A stretch of 64,000 bases of DNA from Nemertoderma westbladi (Eukaryota; Xenacoelomorpha; Nemertodermatida; Nemertodermatidae), in assembly GCA_032718475.1 (NCBI GenBank), contig JAUCBJ010009041.1, positions 1 through 64,000 on the forward strand. Direction: 5' to 3'. The position numbers and the translations under genes are program-made. Below are positions 33,901 through 41,400 of this stretch, in pieces. Within the stretch, counting starts at the first letter, position 1, and each line of letters starts with the position of its first letter. The notes beneath the pieces were generated by a model, which worked only from the letters and a program-made list of their open reading frames with translations, had not been told where the DNA came from and did no database searches.

Positions 33901-36900
33901 CTACGGTGAAGATACCATACCTGTGAGCCCGAATCTACGGTAAAGATACCATACCTGTGAGCCGAATCTACGGTAAAGATACCATACGTGTGAGCCAGTA
34001 TCTACGGTAAAGATACCATACGTGTGAGCCAGTATCTACGGTAAATATACCCTACCTGGTACCATACCTGTGAGCCAGTATCGATGCTGTATTGATAAGG
34101 ACGTCCGAAGTTATCGACTGCCAACGATTGGAGCAGCGCGAAGTCATTGGATTTCAACCCCAGGGTAGAAGAAGGACCTGTAGTTGTGTCGGTAACGGCA
34201 TCGTCTGTAAAATTACACTCAGTGTGAGATTTAAGTACGGGGGTGGAAGCAAATCCAATTTTGGCGAATAAATATCTCGTCTCAATGTTAATTTATCTAT
34301 TAAGGGGAGGGGGGGGGGGGGTGTATATCGGATATCGGGGCATAGCTTTTTAAACATCCCGAAAATCCTGTGGTAGGTCAGTAGCACTGATATATTGTGT
34401 TCAGCCAACGTAGGGGAGGCCGAACAGCAATAAAAATTGAAAAACCAACTTTTTTGGTCCCAGTATCTTCGCATCTACATAAACACTCCAGCCGATTTTT
34501 TAGATTATTAATTTTTAATTAAATTAATTGATTTTAACAAATTCAATTAATTAAAATTCGCAATAATATTTGAACAAATTTTTTTATCAAAAAAGTGCTG
34601 GATATTTTTTCAAGATCTTCAAAAAACCCTTCAAACCAAACCAAACGAACGAGCCAAACGAGCCGAACGAACCAAACGAGCCATAGATTATTGAATTTGA
34701 GTGAAAAATGGCGGATGAGTAGTATTTTGAAAAATTGATAAATGTGATTCCGATATAATTTGCTTTAAAGTTTGAAACTTCCCGCCCAAACCTGTCTGTC
34801 TGTTGTCTGTTAATCGGTGATAATTGAATGTAACGACATACTGACTAGTCGGTTAATCGGCCAGTAATGTTTCGCACTATGGCTTCATACCAACTCACTA
34901 AAATTATCAATTTATTTCCGATGTCAGTTTTAATGTTTGGAGGCATCACTGATATCTAATATCTATGCGACGGTTTGTCTGTCTTCTGAATTTTGACGGA
35001 CAAACTGGTAGATGGAAAGACAGCGATAACTGGAGAAATAAAAAAGATCTCGCCAGGCCGTTTTAAGATTTTACATCTCCATTAAATTCTGCAACAGATC
35101 AAATAAAAACCCAAAAATGTGAAAATATTTCACGGGTCGGAATCGTCTGAGTTAGATAGAATTGTTCAAGGTCGGAAATGCCCGAAACCTCGAACATAAT
35201 TTAATTTAACCAGCCAAGCGCCCCAAGGTGACTTACACACCACCGTCCACCGCCCTCCATCATCTTACAATGTTTAACCAAATATTATATTATAAGATAA
35301 TATTATACAATACATTGCTACTGAGTGATACTAATGGCCACCAACAAATACTCTATTTACTATGTTTATACAAGTGAATTCTTTTTGCAAAGTTGTTTTT
35401 TATATTTTATTTAAATTTTCTATATATACTTATAATTTTTTATAAATCTTGGGATAAGAGTAGCGCCCACCCCTACCCTCGGGTAGCAGCTATCGAAAGA
35501 GGAGCCTTCGGGTCGCCTCCGGCTTCGGCCGACTGTTTTTTTTTTTTTTTATATATACTGGACATGAGAACATGGCTAAACTATGAAAGTGTGTCGTTGA
35601 CTGGTGGGTGTGTCAGGGTCTAACACCATGTATATACAACCAATCGCGTATGATGAGTTGATGCTTGTTGGTACATAAATATACACAAGGATGCCCGCAG
35701 GGAAAAACCCAGCTGCAAACTGCAGGTCTGTTCCTAATGCAGCTCATTGATTGGACCATGCATGTACTTTGCGCTGATACGCCACTGATAAAACTGCATG
35801 ACATATTATTCGGGAAATATTAGCACAAAATGAATTACACAGTTTAAGTCCTTTTAACTCAATGCGTTAATAACTTACTGGAAAACGGGAACGGTGTGTT
35901 CAAATCTCCAACAACGGTGCCGGGATCCACTAGAGACGAGGTTCTTTTTTTCTTAGTTTTTTCCTAAAAATAACAAATAAATAATAACAGAGGTGGGCTA
36001 CACAAGGGTTCGTCTGTATCCGATTTAAATGAAGGAGAATGATAAAAACAAAAGAAATCATATTGAAAATTGTTAAAATACAGACAGAGCAGTTCAACAA
36101 AAGTTTTATTTCCCTTGGTAGTAGGAGTCTGACATCCAGGTACTTCGCCCATAAATTTGTTTCACTTGAGGAAAATTAAATATTTAATTTAATTTAATTA
36201 AATAAATTATATAAGTATATTGAATTATTTAGATGTCGTCAAAGAACCATAAACTGGGCAATGAACCAGTCGCGCTTAATGTCACATTGATGGGATAAGT
36301 TTATGGTTCTTGGCGACCTCTAAATATCAATATTTTTAAAAATGTTCAAAGGTTAAGGATTAAAATTATAAATTGTTTAAAGGCACAATTTATATATTTG
36401 TTATGTTACGTGTCGTGATATTGTTGTCCCTCAAAAAAAAACACCCTTTTAATAGCCCAGCTCTAACAATAATTATATGAGACCGTCTGTTTCCTGACAC
36501 AAGCGCAGTCACATGGGTCCAAGCATTGCTATTTTTAAGAATGATTTGTTTTCTAAGATATTCGCCCCACCAATGATTATAATGAATAATATAGAGTTTG
36601 TGTGCAGTCCACCCACATTATGGTTCACGGATTGGGTGATTTGTGAAAAGTTATTTGAAAGCTCCTCCAATCGGAAGACAGCACAGTGTTCCTGTGTCAA
36701 GCAGGGTAGCAGCCTCGATTCTCTCTAGCCATGGAGGCGCAAGAGGCACGTCTGAATTGCTGTAGTTGACCCCCACTCCCCCCTCACCAACAACATGTGA
36801 CTAAAGATACATTGGAAAAAAATGTATTGATGTTTGCAGACGGTTCAATTGAATTGCGTGAGTCTTTTCTAAATGTTTAAATTTTATTTACAAGCCACAT

Positions 36901-37132
36901 AGCCTCAAGTGTACTGTAACGCCATGAACTGGTACAAAAAGGTCTTACATTGTCCCTTCTGAGATGCGTAAGAAAACTTAATGATCTACCCACCTCACTG
37001 ACGTCGGAAGGGCACACCATCAGGTGTCGTTTTGGCGTGGGGGTCGATTTTTCATATTTCTTATCCGAAACGACAGCCGTAATAAATTGAATTAACCGGT
37101 CGATAATATTTTGCTGTGCAGTATGCTTCAAC
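15877..37132 (-). CDS. HSF: Heat shock transcription factor-like gene, 3' portion, seven exons
   Basis: Exons in transcript order: 37132-36994, 35963-35879, 34204-34068, 28974-28823, 20924-20628, 18520-17515, 15942-15877. Each has AG acceptor and GT donor sites, and phases chain without conflict (2-0-1-0-2-2-0-stop), giving about 626 residues. HSF proteins trimerise through HR-A/B heptads and activate stress genes at heat shock elements. The first exon carries the end of HR-A/B: QQNIIDRLIQFITAVV, then KRHLMV, matching the family's QQxxxxKLIQFLxxxV and KRxxxLM. The rest is fast-evolving activation and regulatory sequence: an acidic-hydrophobic stretch in exon 4, and Asn/Ser-rich then Pro-rich repeats. 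The DNA-binding-domain exons are absent and should lie to the right, beyond the 21-bp satellite. Identity rests mainly on one exon. Exon joins are inferred, not transcript-supported. Confidence 0.7.
16334..16927. mobile_element. Inverted pair of tRNA-like SINE copies (229/226-bp arms)
   Basis: Arms 16334-16562 and 16702-16927 are near-perfect reverse complements around 139 bp that are AT-rich at one end. Each arm holds a tRNA-like unit with A box TGGTAGCTCAGTGG, B box GGTTCGAGCCCC, a matching acceptor-like stem (GCCCTG/CAATAGGGGCGG) and a long variable region. The right arm's unit is on the plus strand (about 16796-16890), the left arm's on the minus strand. They sit in the last intron of the HSF-like gene. 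Confidence 0.85.
17196..17276. repeat. Perfect 40-bp palindrome with a 1-bp spacer
   Basis: Left arm 17196-17235 and right arm 17237-17276 match 40 of 40; the centre is T at 17236. The arms include GGTAATATTTCCGAAAG and its complement. A transcript across it would fold into a long fully paired hairpin. Confidence 0.95.
17515..18520 (-). CDS. HSF: HSF-like exon 6: large exon with two coding minisatellites
   Basis: Acceptor TTTGTTTTGTTTCAG; donor GTGGAG before GTTAGT. 1006 bp, phase 2 to 0, 335 complete codons. In order: five 17-residue repeats (RIRTQDGSTAQPLSINR type), a unique region (FTSYCKDVVAYTEPHIRLAG, then PIAPPKTNDMANPDWFNIDT), a Pro/Val/Tyr-rich repeat of 8-residue units (TVPSVPYA, TVPPDPYT), and the unique tail SPSIVEPLSHESNIEGTQQL. 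Both repeats keep frame because their units (51 and 24 bp) are multiples of three. That, and the flanking unique sequence, argue that this is coding. Confidence 0.65.
17605..17925 (-). repeat. 24-bp coding minisatellite in HSF-like exon 6
   Basis: About 13 units alternate between a GACAGATGGGACAGTGG type and a GTCAGGGGGGACAGTGG type, so the true period is often 48 bp. One unit is shortened without breaking the frame. It encodes TVPSVPY / TVPPDPY repeats. Confidence 0.9.
18250..18505 (-). repeat. 51-bp coding minisatellite in HSF-like exon 6, 5 copies
   Basis: Units contain GGAGAGCGGCTGGGCGGTGG and CTGGGTTCGGATCCTCC. 51 bp equals 17 residues. It begins close to the exon's 3' splice site. Confidence 0.92.
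19205..19490 (+). mobile_element. tRNA-derived SINE, family 1
   Basis: A box TTGGTGTAGTGGTTGC at about 19214 and B box GGTTCGATCCTC at about 19258 are followed by a body with GCATCCTTAAGTGGTAGC and TAAATGAGTAC. The tail is T-rich (TTTTTTACTTTACTTTTTTT). The body core matches 7440-7703. Confidence 0.8.
19644..19667. repeat. Poly(G) run, 24 bases
   Basis: One of several long G or C runs in the window; others are near 17000-17017 (C), 30585-30606 (G) and 34309-34321 (G). Exact lengths are prone to sequencing error. Confidence 0.9.
20628..20924 (-). CDS. HSF: HSF-like exon 5: Asn/Ser/Thr-rich segment
   Basis: Acceptor TATTTCTTTCTCCGCAG; donor ACAAG before GTAAGC. 297 bp, phase 2 to 2. Encodes YPLVAADSTDLSLQFNPTTQ, an Asn/Ser/Thr-rich region, then YDSLNDIMEAISSDNASL. 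The latter short amphipathic stretch could correspond to HR-C, but this is speculative. Confidence 0.68.
21056..27430. repeat. 28-bp satellite, about 225 copies
   Basis: The monomer contains GAGGAGCCTTCGGGTTGCCT then CCGGTAGA. The core (about 23400-27400) is almost perfectly homogeneous. The left 2.4 kb carries substitutions, indels and rearranged units. No frame of the minus strand has a stop in the unit, so very long meaningless ORFs appear. The array fills most of the HSF-like intron between 20924 and 28823. Confidence 0.97.
27500..28671. mobile_element. Candidate non-autonomous DNA transposon with five copies of a 20-bp motif
   Basis: The motif CCAAAGAGCCAGAACAACAC (27501-27520) recurs at 27701-27720 in the same orientation and inverted at 27759-27778, 28487-28507 and 28652-28671. 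The outermost copies form inverted ends. Inside, a 75-codon minus-strand frame (27941-28168) encodes an acidic SYSDDEDDPSP stretch that could be a decayed ORF. No transposase is recognised. Confidence 0.45.
28823..28974 (-). CDS. HSF: HSF-like exon 4: acidic-hydrophobic segment
   Basis: Acceptor TTGTTTTTCTTACAG; donor ATCAAG before GTTTGA, a weaker site. 152 bp, phase 0 to 2. Encodes ASPHYSLDTDAYPDLDPFSD and NFLSTLDVGHVP. Such alternating acidic and bulky hydrophobic residues are typical of activation domains. Confidence 0.65.
28975..29690. other. HSF-like intron sequence without recognised features
   Basis: AT-rich, with no supportable gene. GGCTCGCCCC near 29360 resembles, inverted, the dispersed repeat that begins at 29691. 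Confidence 0.35.
29691..29781 (+). repeat. Dispersed repeat, copy 2
   Basis: Matches 6296-6369: GTGGGGCGAGCCACGAAAGT, then AAGCGAGCTTAGCAT and a CTGTTGTTCTGTTGATCTG-type tail. Confidence 0.65.
29782..30584. other. HSF-like intron sequence without recognised features
   Basis: AT-rich; nothing recognised. Confidence 0.35.
30600..31172. mobile_element. Fold-back/MITE-like element with about 130-bp inverted ends
   Basis: Left end (about 30600-30735: GGGGGAACTTTAATCTCTTC, TTAAATTTCTTAAATA, AATCTGTATCT, GCGCGAAGGCC) and right end (about 31040-31172) are inverted, roughly 75-80% identical copies. The 300 bp between them have no ORF of note. The 34-bp satellite begins about 10 bp beyond its right end. 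Confidence 0.75.
31182..34082. repeat. 34-bp satellite made of the exon 3 splice donor, about 85 copies
   Basis: On the minus strand the unit reads GGCTCACAG, GTATGGTATCTTTACC, GTAGATACT/TTC. The exon-proximal unit is the actual end of HSF-like exon 3 and its GT donor (34068/34067). Units are 33 or 34 bp, with GCCCGAATC, GCCGAATC and GCCAGTATC versions. Nearly all keep ACAG followed by GTATGG. Confidence 0.96.
34068..34204 (-). CDS. HSF: HSF-like exon 3, its donor site amplified into a satellite
   Basis: Acceptor GAGTGTAATTTTACAG; donor GGCTCACAG before GTATGG. 137 bp, phase 1 to 0, 45 complete codons (from DAVTDTTTGPSS through FALLQSLAVDNFGRPYQYS to IDTGSQ). The last 14 or so exonic bases and the intron start are the same sequence as the 34-bp monomer that fills the next 2.9 kb. 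Confidence 0.7.
35499..35523 (+). repeat. Solitary match to the 28-bp satellite monomer
   Basis: GAGGAGCCTTCGGGTCGCCT then CCGGC matches the satellite monomer at 24 of 25 positions, 8 kb away from the array. Confidence 0.75.
35879..35963 (-). CDS. HSF: HSF-like exon 2 in window (28 codons)
   Basis: Acceptor TTATTTGTTATTTTTAG and donor TTTTCCA before GTAAGTTATT are both near-ideal. 85 bp, phase 0 to 1. Encodes EKTKKKRTSSLVDPG followed by TVVGDLNTPFPFS, a basic patch after HR-B. This position often carries a nuclear localisation signal in HSFs. The phases fit both neighbours exactly. Confidence 0.7.
36228..36324. repeat. Short fold-back element (97 bp)
   Basis: TTTAGATGTCGTCAAAGAAC then CATAAACT at the left pairs with AGTTTATGGTTCTTGGCGAC then CTCTAAA at the right, with few mismatches. 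MITE-like. Confidence 0.75.
36994..37132 (-). CDS. HSF: HSF-like exon: HR-A/B trimerisation segment
   Basis: Acceptor TTTCATTGTCTGTAG before GTTGAAG; donor GTGAG before GTGGGT. 139 bp, enters in phase 2 and leaves in phase 0; 46 complete codons. LKHTAQQNIIDRLIQFITAV aligns with the HSF1 segment that begins LRQKHAQQQ and reaches KLIQFL. KRHLMV aligns with KRxxxLM just after HR-B. This exon is the basis for naming the gene. Confidence 0.75.
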
Positions 37133-37290
37133 CTACAGACAATGAAATTGGATCAGTTGACTAACTAACTGCAAAGTGTTTCGGTCGACATTCGGACGAA
37201 TTCAAATATTACCGTTTGTCTATTTCGAGTTAGTGGCAAGGTGGCGGTGGCTATTTAATTTGGGGGGCCAATTTTTCTAATCTTTTTTTT

Positions 37291-37414
37291 TGTTCCCCCG
37301 ACTTTTGCGAACTCGTTCGAACGACTTTACAAAACTCGGGGAAACAAATCTAATTGGCTGGAGTGGTTTCTGTACCAACGGACATCCAATCAAGTTTGTT
37401 TCCCCGACTTTTGC
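37291..37414 (-). repeat. Inverted partner of the 38000-38110 repeat
   Basis: Its reverse complement matches 38000-38110 closely: ATTGGATGTC, AAACCACTCCAGCCAATTAG, then GAGTTTTGTAAAGTCGTTCG. The two copies flank the SINE at 37499-37755. Confidence 0.8.
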
Positions 37415-37498
37415 AGTAGCTGTAATTGTCTTAGAGGCAGTGGTTGGCAGATAAAAGGAAAGTGATCGGCAAACGTGTGAAACACGAAATACCGAACG

Positions 37499-37755
37499 CA
37501 ACCCGAAGGCTCCTCTGTCTTGGCTGTAACCTATAAGGCAGGGAGGGCGCCACAATAACTCCCAAGGTTGATTGAACACACAGTAAACATCCAACCCTTT
37601 TTCTTTACTGCCCCAGCATAAGCTATAGGTACCCACATCGCTGTGTGGGCACACGAGTTACGAAATTGTAACTGGCTCGGCATGGGATCGAACCCGCGAC
37701 CTCCTAGCAAGTAGCAAAGTGAGTAACCACTCTTCCACCAAGTTGGCACAGAAGC
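37499..37755 (-). mobile_element. tRNA-derived SINE, family 2
   Basis: On the minus strand from 37748: A box TTGGTGGAAGAGTGGTTAC, B box GGTTCGATCCCATG, then a body (GGTTGGATGTTTACTG, CAACCTTGGGAGTTATTGTG, CCTTATAGGTTACAG). It ends GAGGAGCCTTCGGGTTGC followed by GTTCGGTA, which is almost the 28-bp satellite monomer. A second, headless copy is at 8930-9075. Confidence 0.78.
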
Positions 37756-37999
37756 ACAGTTGTTATCAGTTATACCCAATGGCATCTGTGGATTGTCATT
37801 GTTTGGGAATAGGACAGGAGGGTACCAGGTGTCTTTATTTTTTATTTGCTTTTATATATCTTTTAGTGTGAGCGAATATCACCAAACCAATAAATACATA
37901 ATTAAGGGAGTAGCAACAGTGGATGTAATATTGGCTACCGATTCGAAAAATCAAGATATCAAAGAGACTGCAGTTTCGGTCTGATTGGCTAAATTATGT

Positions 38000-38277
38000 A
38001 AACAAACTTGATTGGATGTCAGTTGATATAGAAACCACCCCAGCCAATTAGATTTGTTTCCCCGAGTTTTGTAAAGTCGTTCGAACGAGTTTGCAAAAGT
38101 CGGGCGAACAAACATGATTGGCTTTTTGTTGGTATAGAAACCACTCCAGCCAAATAGATTTGTTTCCCCGTGTTTTGTAAAGTCGTTTGAACGAGTTTGC
38201 AAAAGTCTGGGGAACAAAAAAAAGATTACAAATAACAAAGTTTTGTTTTCCCGAGTTTTGTAAAGTCGTACGAACGA
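38000..38277 (+). repeat. Tandem repeat, about 2.3 copies of a 120-bp unit
   Basis: Units carry TTTGTTTCCCCGAGTTTTGT, AAAGTCGTTCGAACGAGTTT and GCAAAAGTC. The third copy is partial. Confidence 0.8.
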
Positions 38278-38279
38278 AG

Positions 38280-38420
38280 GCAGCGCGCCATATAGTATGA
38301 GTATGAGAGCGTGCCATAGTGTAAGGCAGCGTTCCATAGTGTAAGGCAGCGTTCCGTAGTGTAAGACAGCCTGCCATAGTGTAAGGCAGCCTGCCATAGT
38401 GTAAGGCAGCGAGCCATGAT
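38280..38420. repeat. 20-bp tandem repeat, about 7 imperfect copies
   Basis: Units resemble CCATAGTGTAAGGCAGCGTG and lie just before the start of the 21-bp satellite. Confidence 0.75.
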
Positions 38421-38449
38421 AGTGTAAGACCGTGCTTGGAATGTAGTCC

Positions 38450-41400
38450 CCAAAAATATAGTTATTCCGTGCCCCAATATAGTTAGTTAGTCACCAAATA
38501 TAGTTAGTTCGTCACCAAATATAGTTATTCCGTGCCCCAATATAGTTAGTTCGCCACCAAATATAGTTATTCCGTGCCCCAATATAGTTAGTTCGTCGCC
38601 AAATATAGTTATTCCGTGCCCCAATATAGTTAGTTCGTCACCAAATATAGTTATTCCGTGCCCCAATATAGTTAGTTCGTCACCAAATATAGTTATTCCG
38701 TGCCCCAATATAGTTATTCCGTGCCCCAATATAGTTAGTTCGTCACCAAATATAGTTAGTTCGTCACCAAATATAGTTATTCCGTGCCCCAATATAGTTA
38801 GTTCGTCACCAAATATAGTTAGTTCGTCACCAAATATAGTTATTCCGTGCCCCAATATAGTTAGTTCGTCACCAAATATAGTTATTCCGTGCCCCAATAT
38901 AATTAGTTCGTCACCAAATATAGCTATTCCGTGCCCCAATATAGTTATTCCGTGCCCCAATATAGTTAGTTCGTCACCAAATATAGCTATTCCGTGCCCC
39001 AATATAGTTATTCCGTGCCCCAATATAGTTAGTTCGTCACCAAATATAGTTATTCCGTGCCCCAATATAGTTAGTTCGTCACCAAATATAGTTATTCCGT
39101 GCCCCAATATAGTTAGTTCGTCACCAAATATAGTTATTCCGTGCCCCAATATAGTTAGTTCGTCACCAAATATAGTTAGTTCGTCACCAAATATAGTTAT
39201 TCCGTGCCCCAATATAGTTAGTTCGTCACCAAATATAGCTATTCCGTGCCCCAATATAGTTAGTTCCTCACCAAATATAGTTATTCCGTGCCCCAATATA
39301 GTTAGTTCGTCACCAAATATAGTTATTCCGTGCCCCAATATAGTTAGTTCGTCACCAAATATAGTTATTCCGTGCCCCAATATAGTTAGTTCGTCACCAA
39401 ATATAGTTAGTTCGTCACCAAATATAGTTATTCCGTGCCCCAATATAGTTAGTTCGTCACCAAATATAGTTATTCCGTGCCCCAATATAGTTAGTTCGTC
39501 ACCAAATATAGTTAGTTGGTCACCAAATATAGTTAGTTCGTCACCAAATATAGTTAGTTCGTCACCAAATATAGTTATTCCGTGCCCCAATATAGTTAGT
39601 TCGTCACCAAATATAGTTATTCCGTGCCCCAATATAGTTAGTTCGTCACCAAATATAGTTAGTTCGTCACCAAATATAGTTATTCCGTGCCCCAATATAG
39701 TTAGTTCGTCACCAAATATAGTTATTCCGTGCCCCAATATAGTTAGTTCGTCACCAAATATAGTTAGTTCGTCACCAAATATAGTTATTCCGTGCCCCAA
39801 TATAGTTAGTTCGTCACCAAATATAGTTAGTTGGTCACCAAATATAGTTAGTTCGTCACCAAATATAGTTAGTTCGTCACCAAATATAGTTATTCCGTGC
39901 CCCAATATAGTTAGTTCGTCACCAAATATAGTTATTCCGTGCCCCAATATAGTTAGTTCGTCACCAAATATAGTTAGTTCGTCACCAAATATAGTTATTC
40001 CGTGCCCCAATATAGTTAGTTCGTCACCAAATATAGTTATTCCGTGCCCCAATATAGTTAGTTCGTCACCAAATATAGTTAGTTCGTCACCAAATATAGT
40101 TTTGCCGTGCCCCAATATAGTTATCGTCGCCAAATATAGTTATTCCGTGCCCCAATATAGTTAGTTCGTCACCAAATATAGTTAGTTCGTCACCAAATAT
40201 AGTTATTCCGTGCCCCAATATAGTTAGTTCGTCACCAAATATAGCTATTCCGAGCCCCAATATAGTTAGTTCGTCACCAAATATAGTTATTCCGTGCCCC
40301 AATATAGTTAGTTCGTGACCAAATATAGTTATTCCGTGCCCCAATATAGTTAGTTCGTCACCAAATATAGTTATTCCGTGCCCCAATATAGTTAGTTCGT
40401 CACCAAATATAGTTATTCCGTGCCCCAATATAGTTAGTTCGTCACCAAATATAGTTATTCCGTGCCCCAATATAGTTAGTTCGTCACCAAATATAGTTAG
40501 TTCGTCACCAAATATAGTTAGTTCGTCACCAAATATAGTTATTCCGTGCCCCAATATAGTAAGTTCGTCACCAAATATAGTTATTCCGTGCCCCAATATA
40601 GTTAGTTCGTCACCAAATATAGTTATTCCGTGCCCCAATATAGTTAGTTCGTCACCAAATATAGTTAGTTCGTCACCAAATATAGTTAGTTCGTCACCAA
40701 ATATAGTTATTCCGTGCCCCAATATAGTAAGTTCGTCACCAAATATAGTTATTCCGTGCCCCAATATAGTTAGTTCGTCACCAAATATAGTTATTCCGTG
40801 CCCCAATATAGTTAGTTCGTCACCAAATATAGTTAGTTCGTCACCAAATATAGTTAGTTCGTCACCAAATATAGTTATTCCGTGCCCCAATATAGTAAGT
40901 TCGTCACCAAATATAGTTATTCCGTGCCCCAATATAGTTAGTTCGTCACCAAATATAGTTATTCCGTGCCCCAATATAGTTATTCCGTGCCCCAATATAG
41001 TTAGTTCGTCACCAAATATAGTTATTCCGTGCCCCAATATAGTTAGTTCGTCACCAAATATAGTTATTCCGTGCCCCAATATAGTTATTCCGTGCCCCAA
41101 TATAGTTAGTTCGTCACCAAATATAGTTATTCCGTGCCCCAATATAGTTAGTTCGTCACCAAATATAGTTATTCCGTGCCCCAATATAGTTAGTTCGTCA
41201 CCAAATATAGTTATTCCGTGCCCCAATATAGTTAGTTCGTCACCAAATATAGTTATTCCGTGCCCCAATATAGTTAGTTCGTCACCAAATATAGTTAGTT
41301 CGTCACCAAATATAGTTAGTTCGTCACCAAATATAGTTATTCCGTGCCCCAATATAGTTAGTTCGTCACCAAATATAGTTATTCCGTGCCCCAATATAGT

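Noticed and set aside
31182-34082. CRISPR-like look of regular repeats
   Set aside because: The units are contiguous, with no unique spacers, and the host is clearly eukaryotic.
36513-36728. Plus-strand ORF of 71 codons (CSPPTLWFTDWV) and its minus-strand counterpart
   Set aside because: No family recognised, no splice-site context, and open on both strands by chance. Could be a retroelement scrap, but this cannot be supported.
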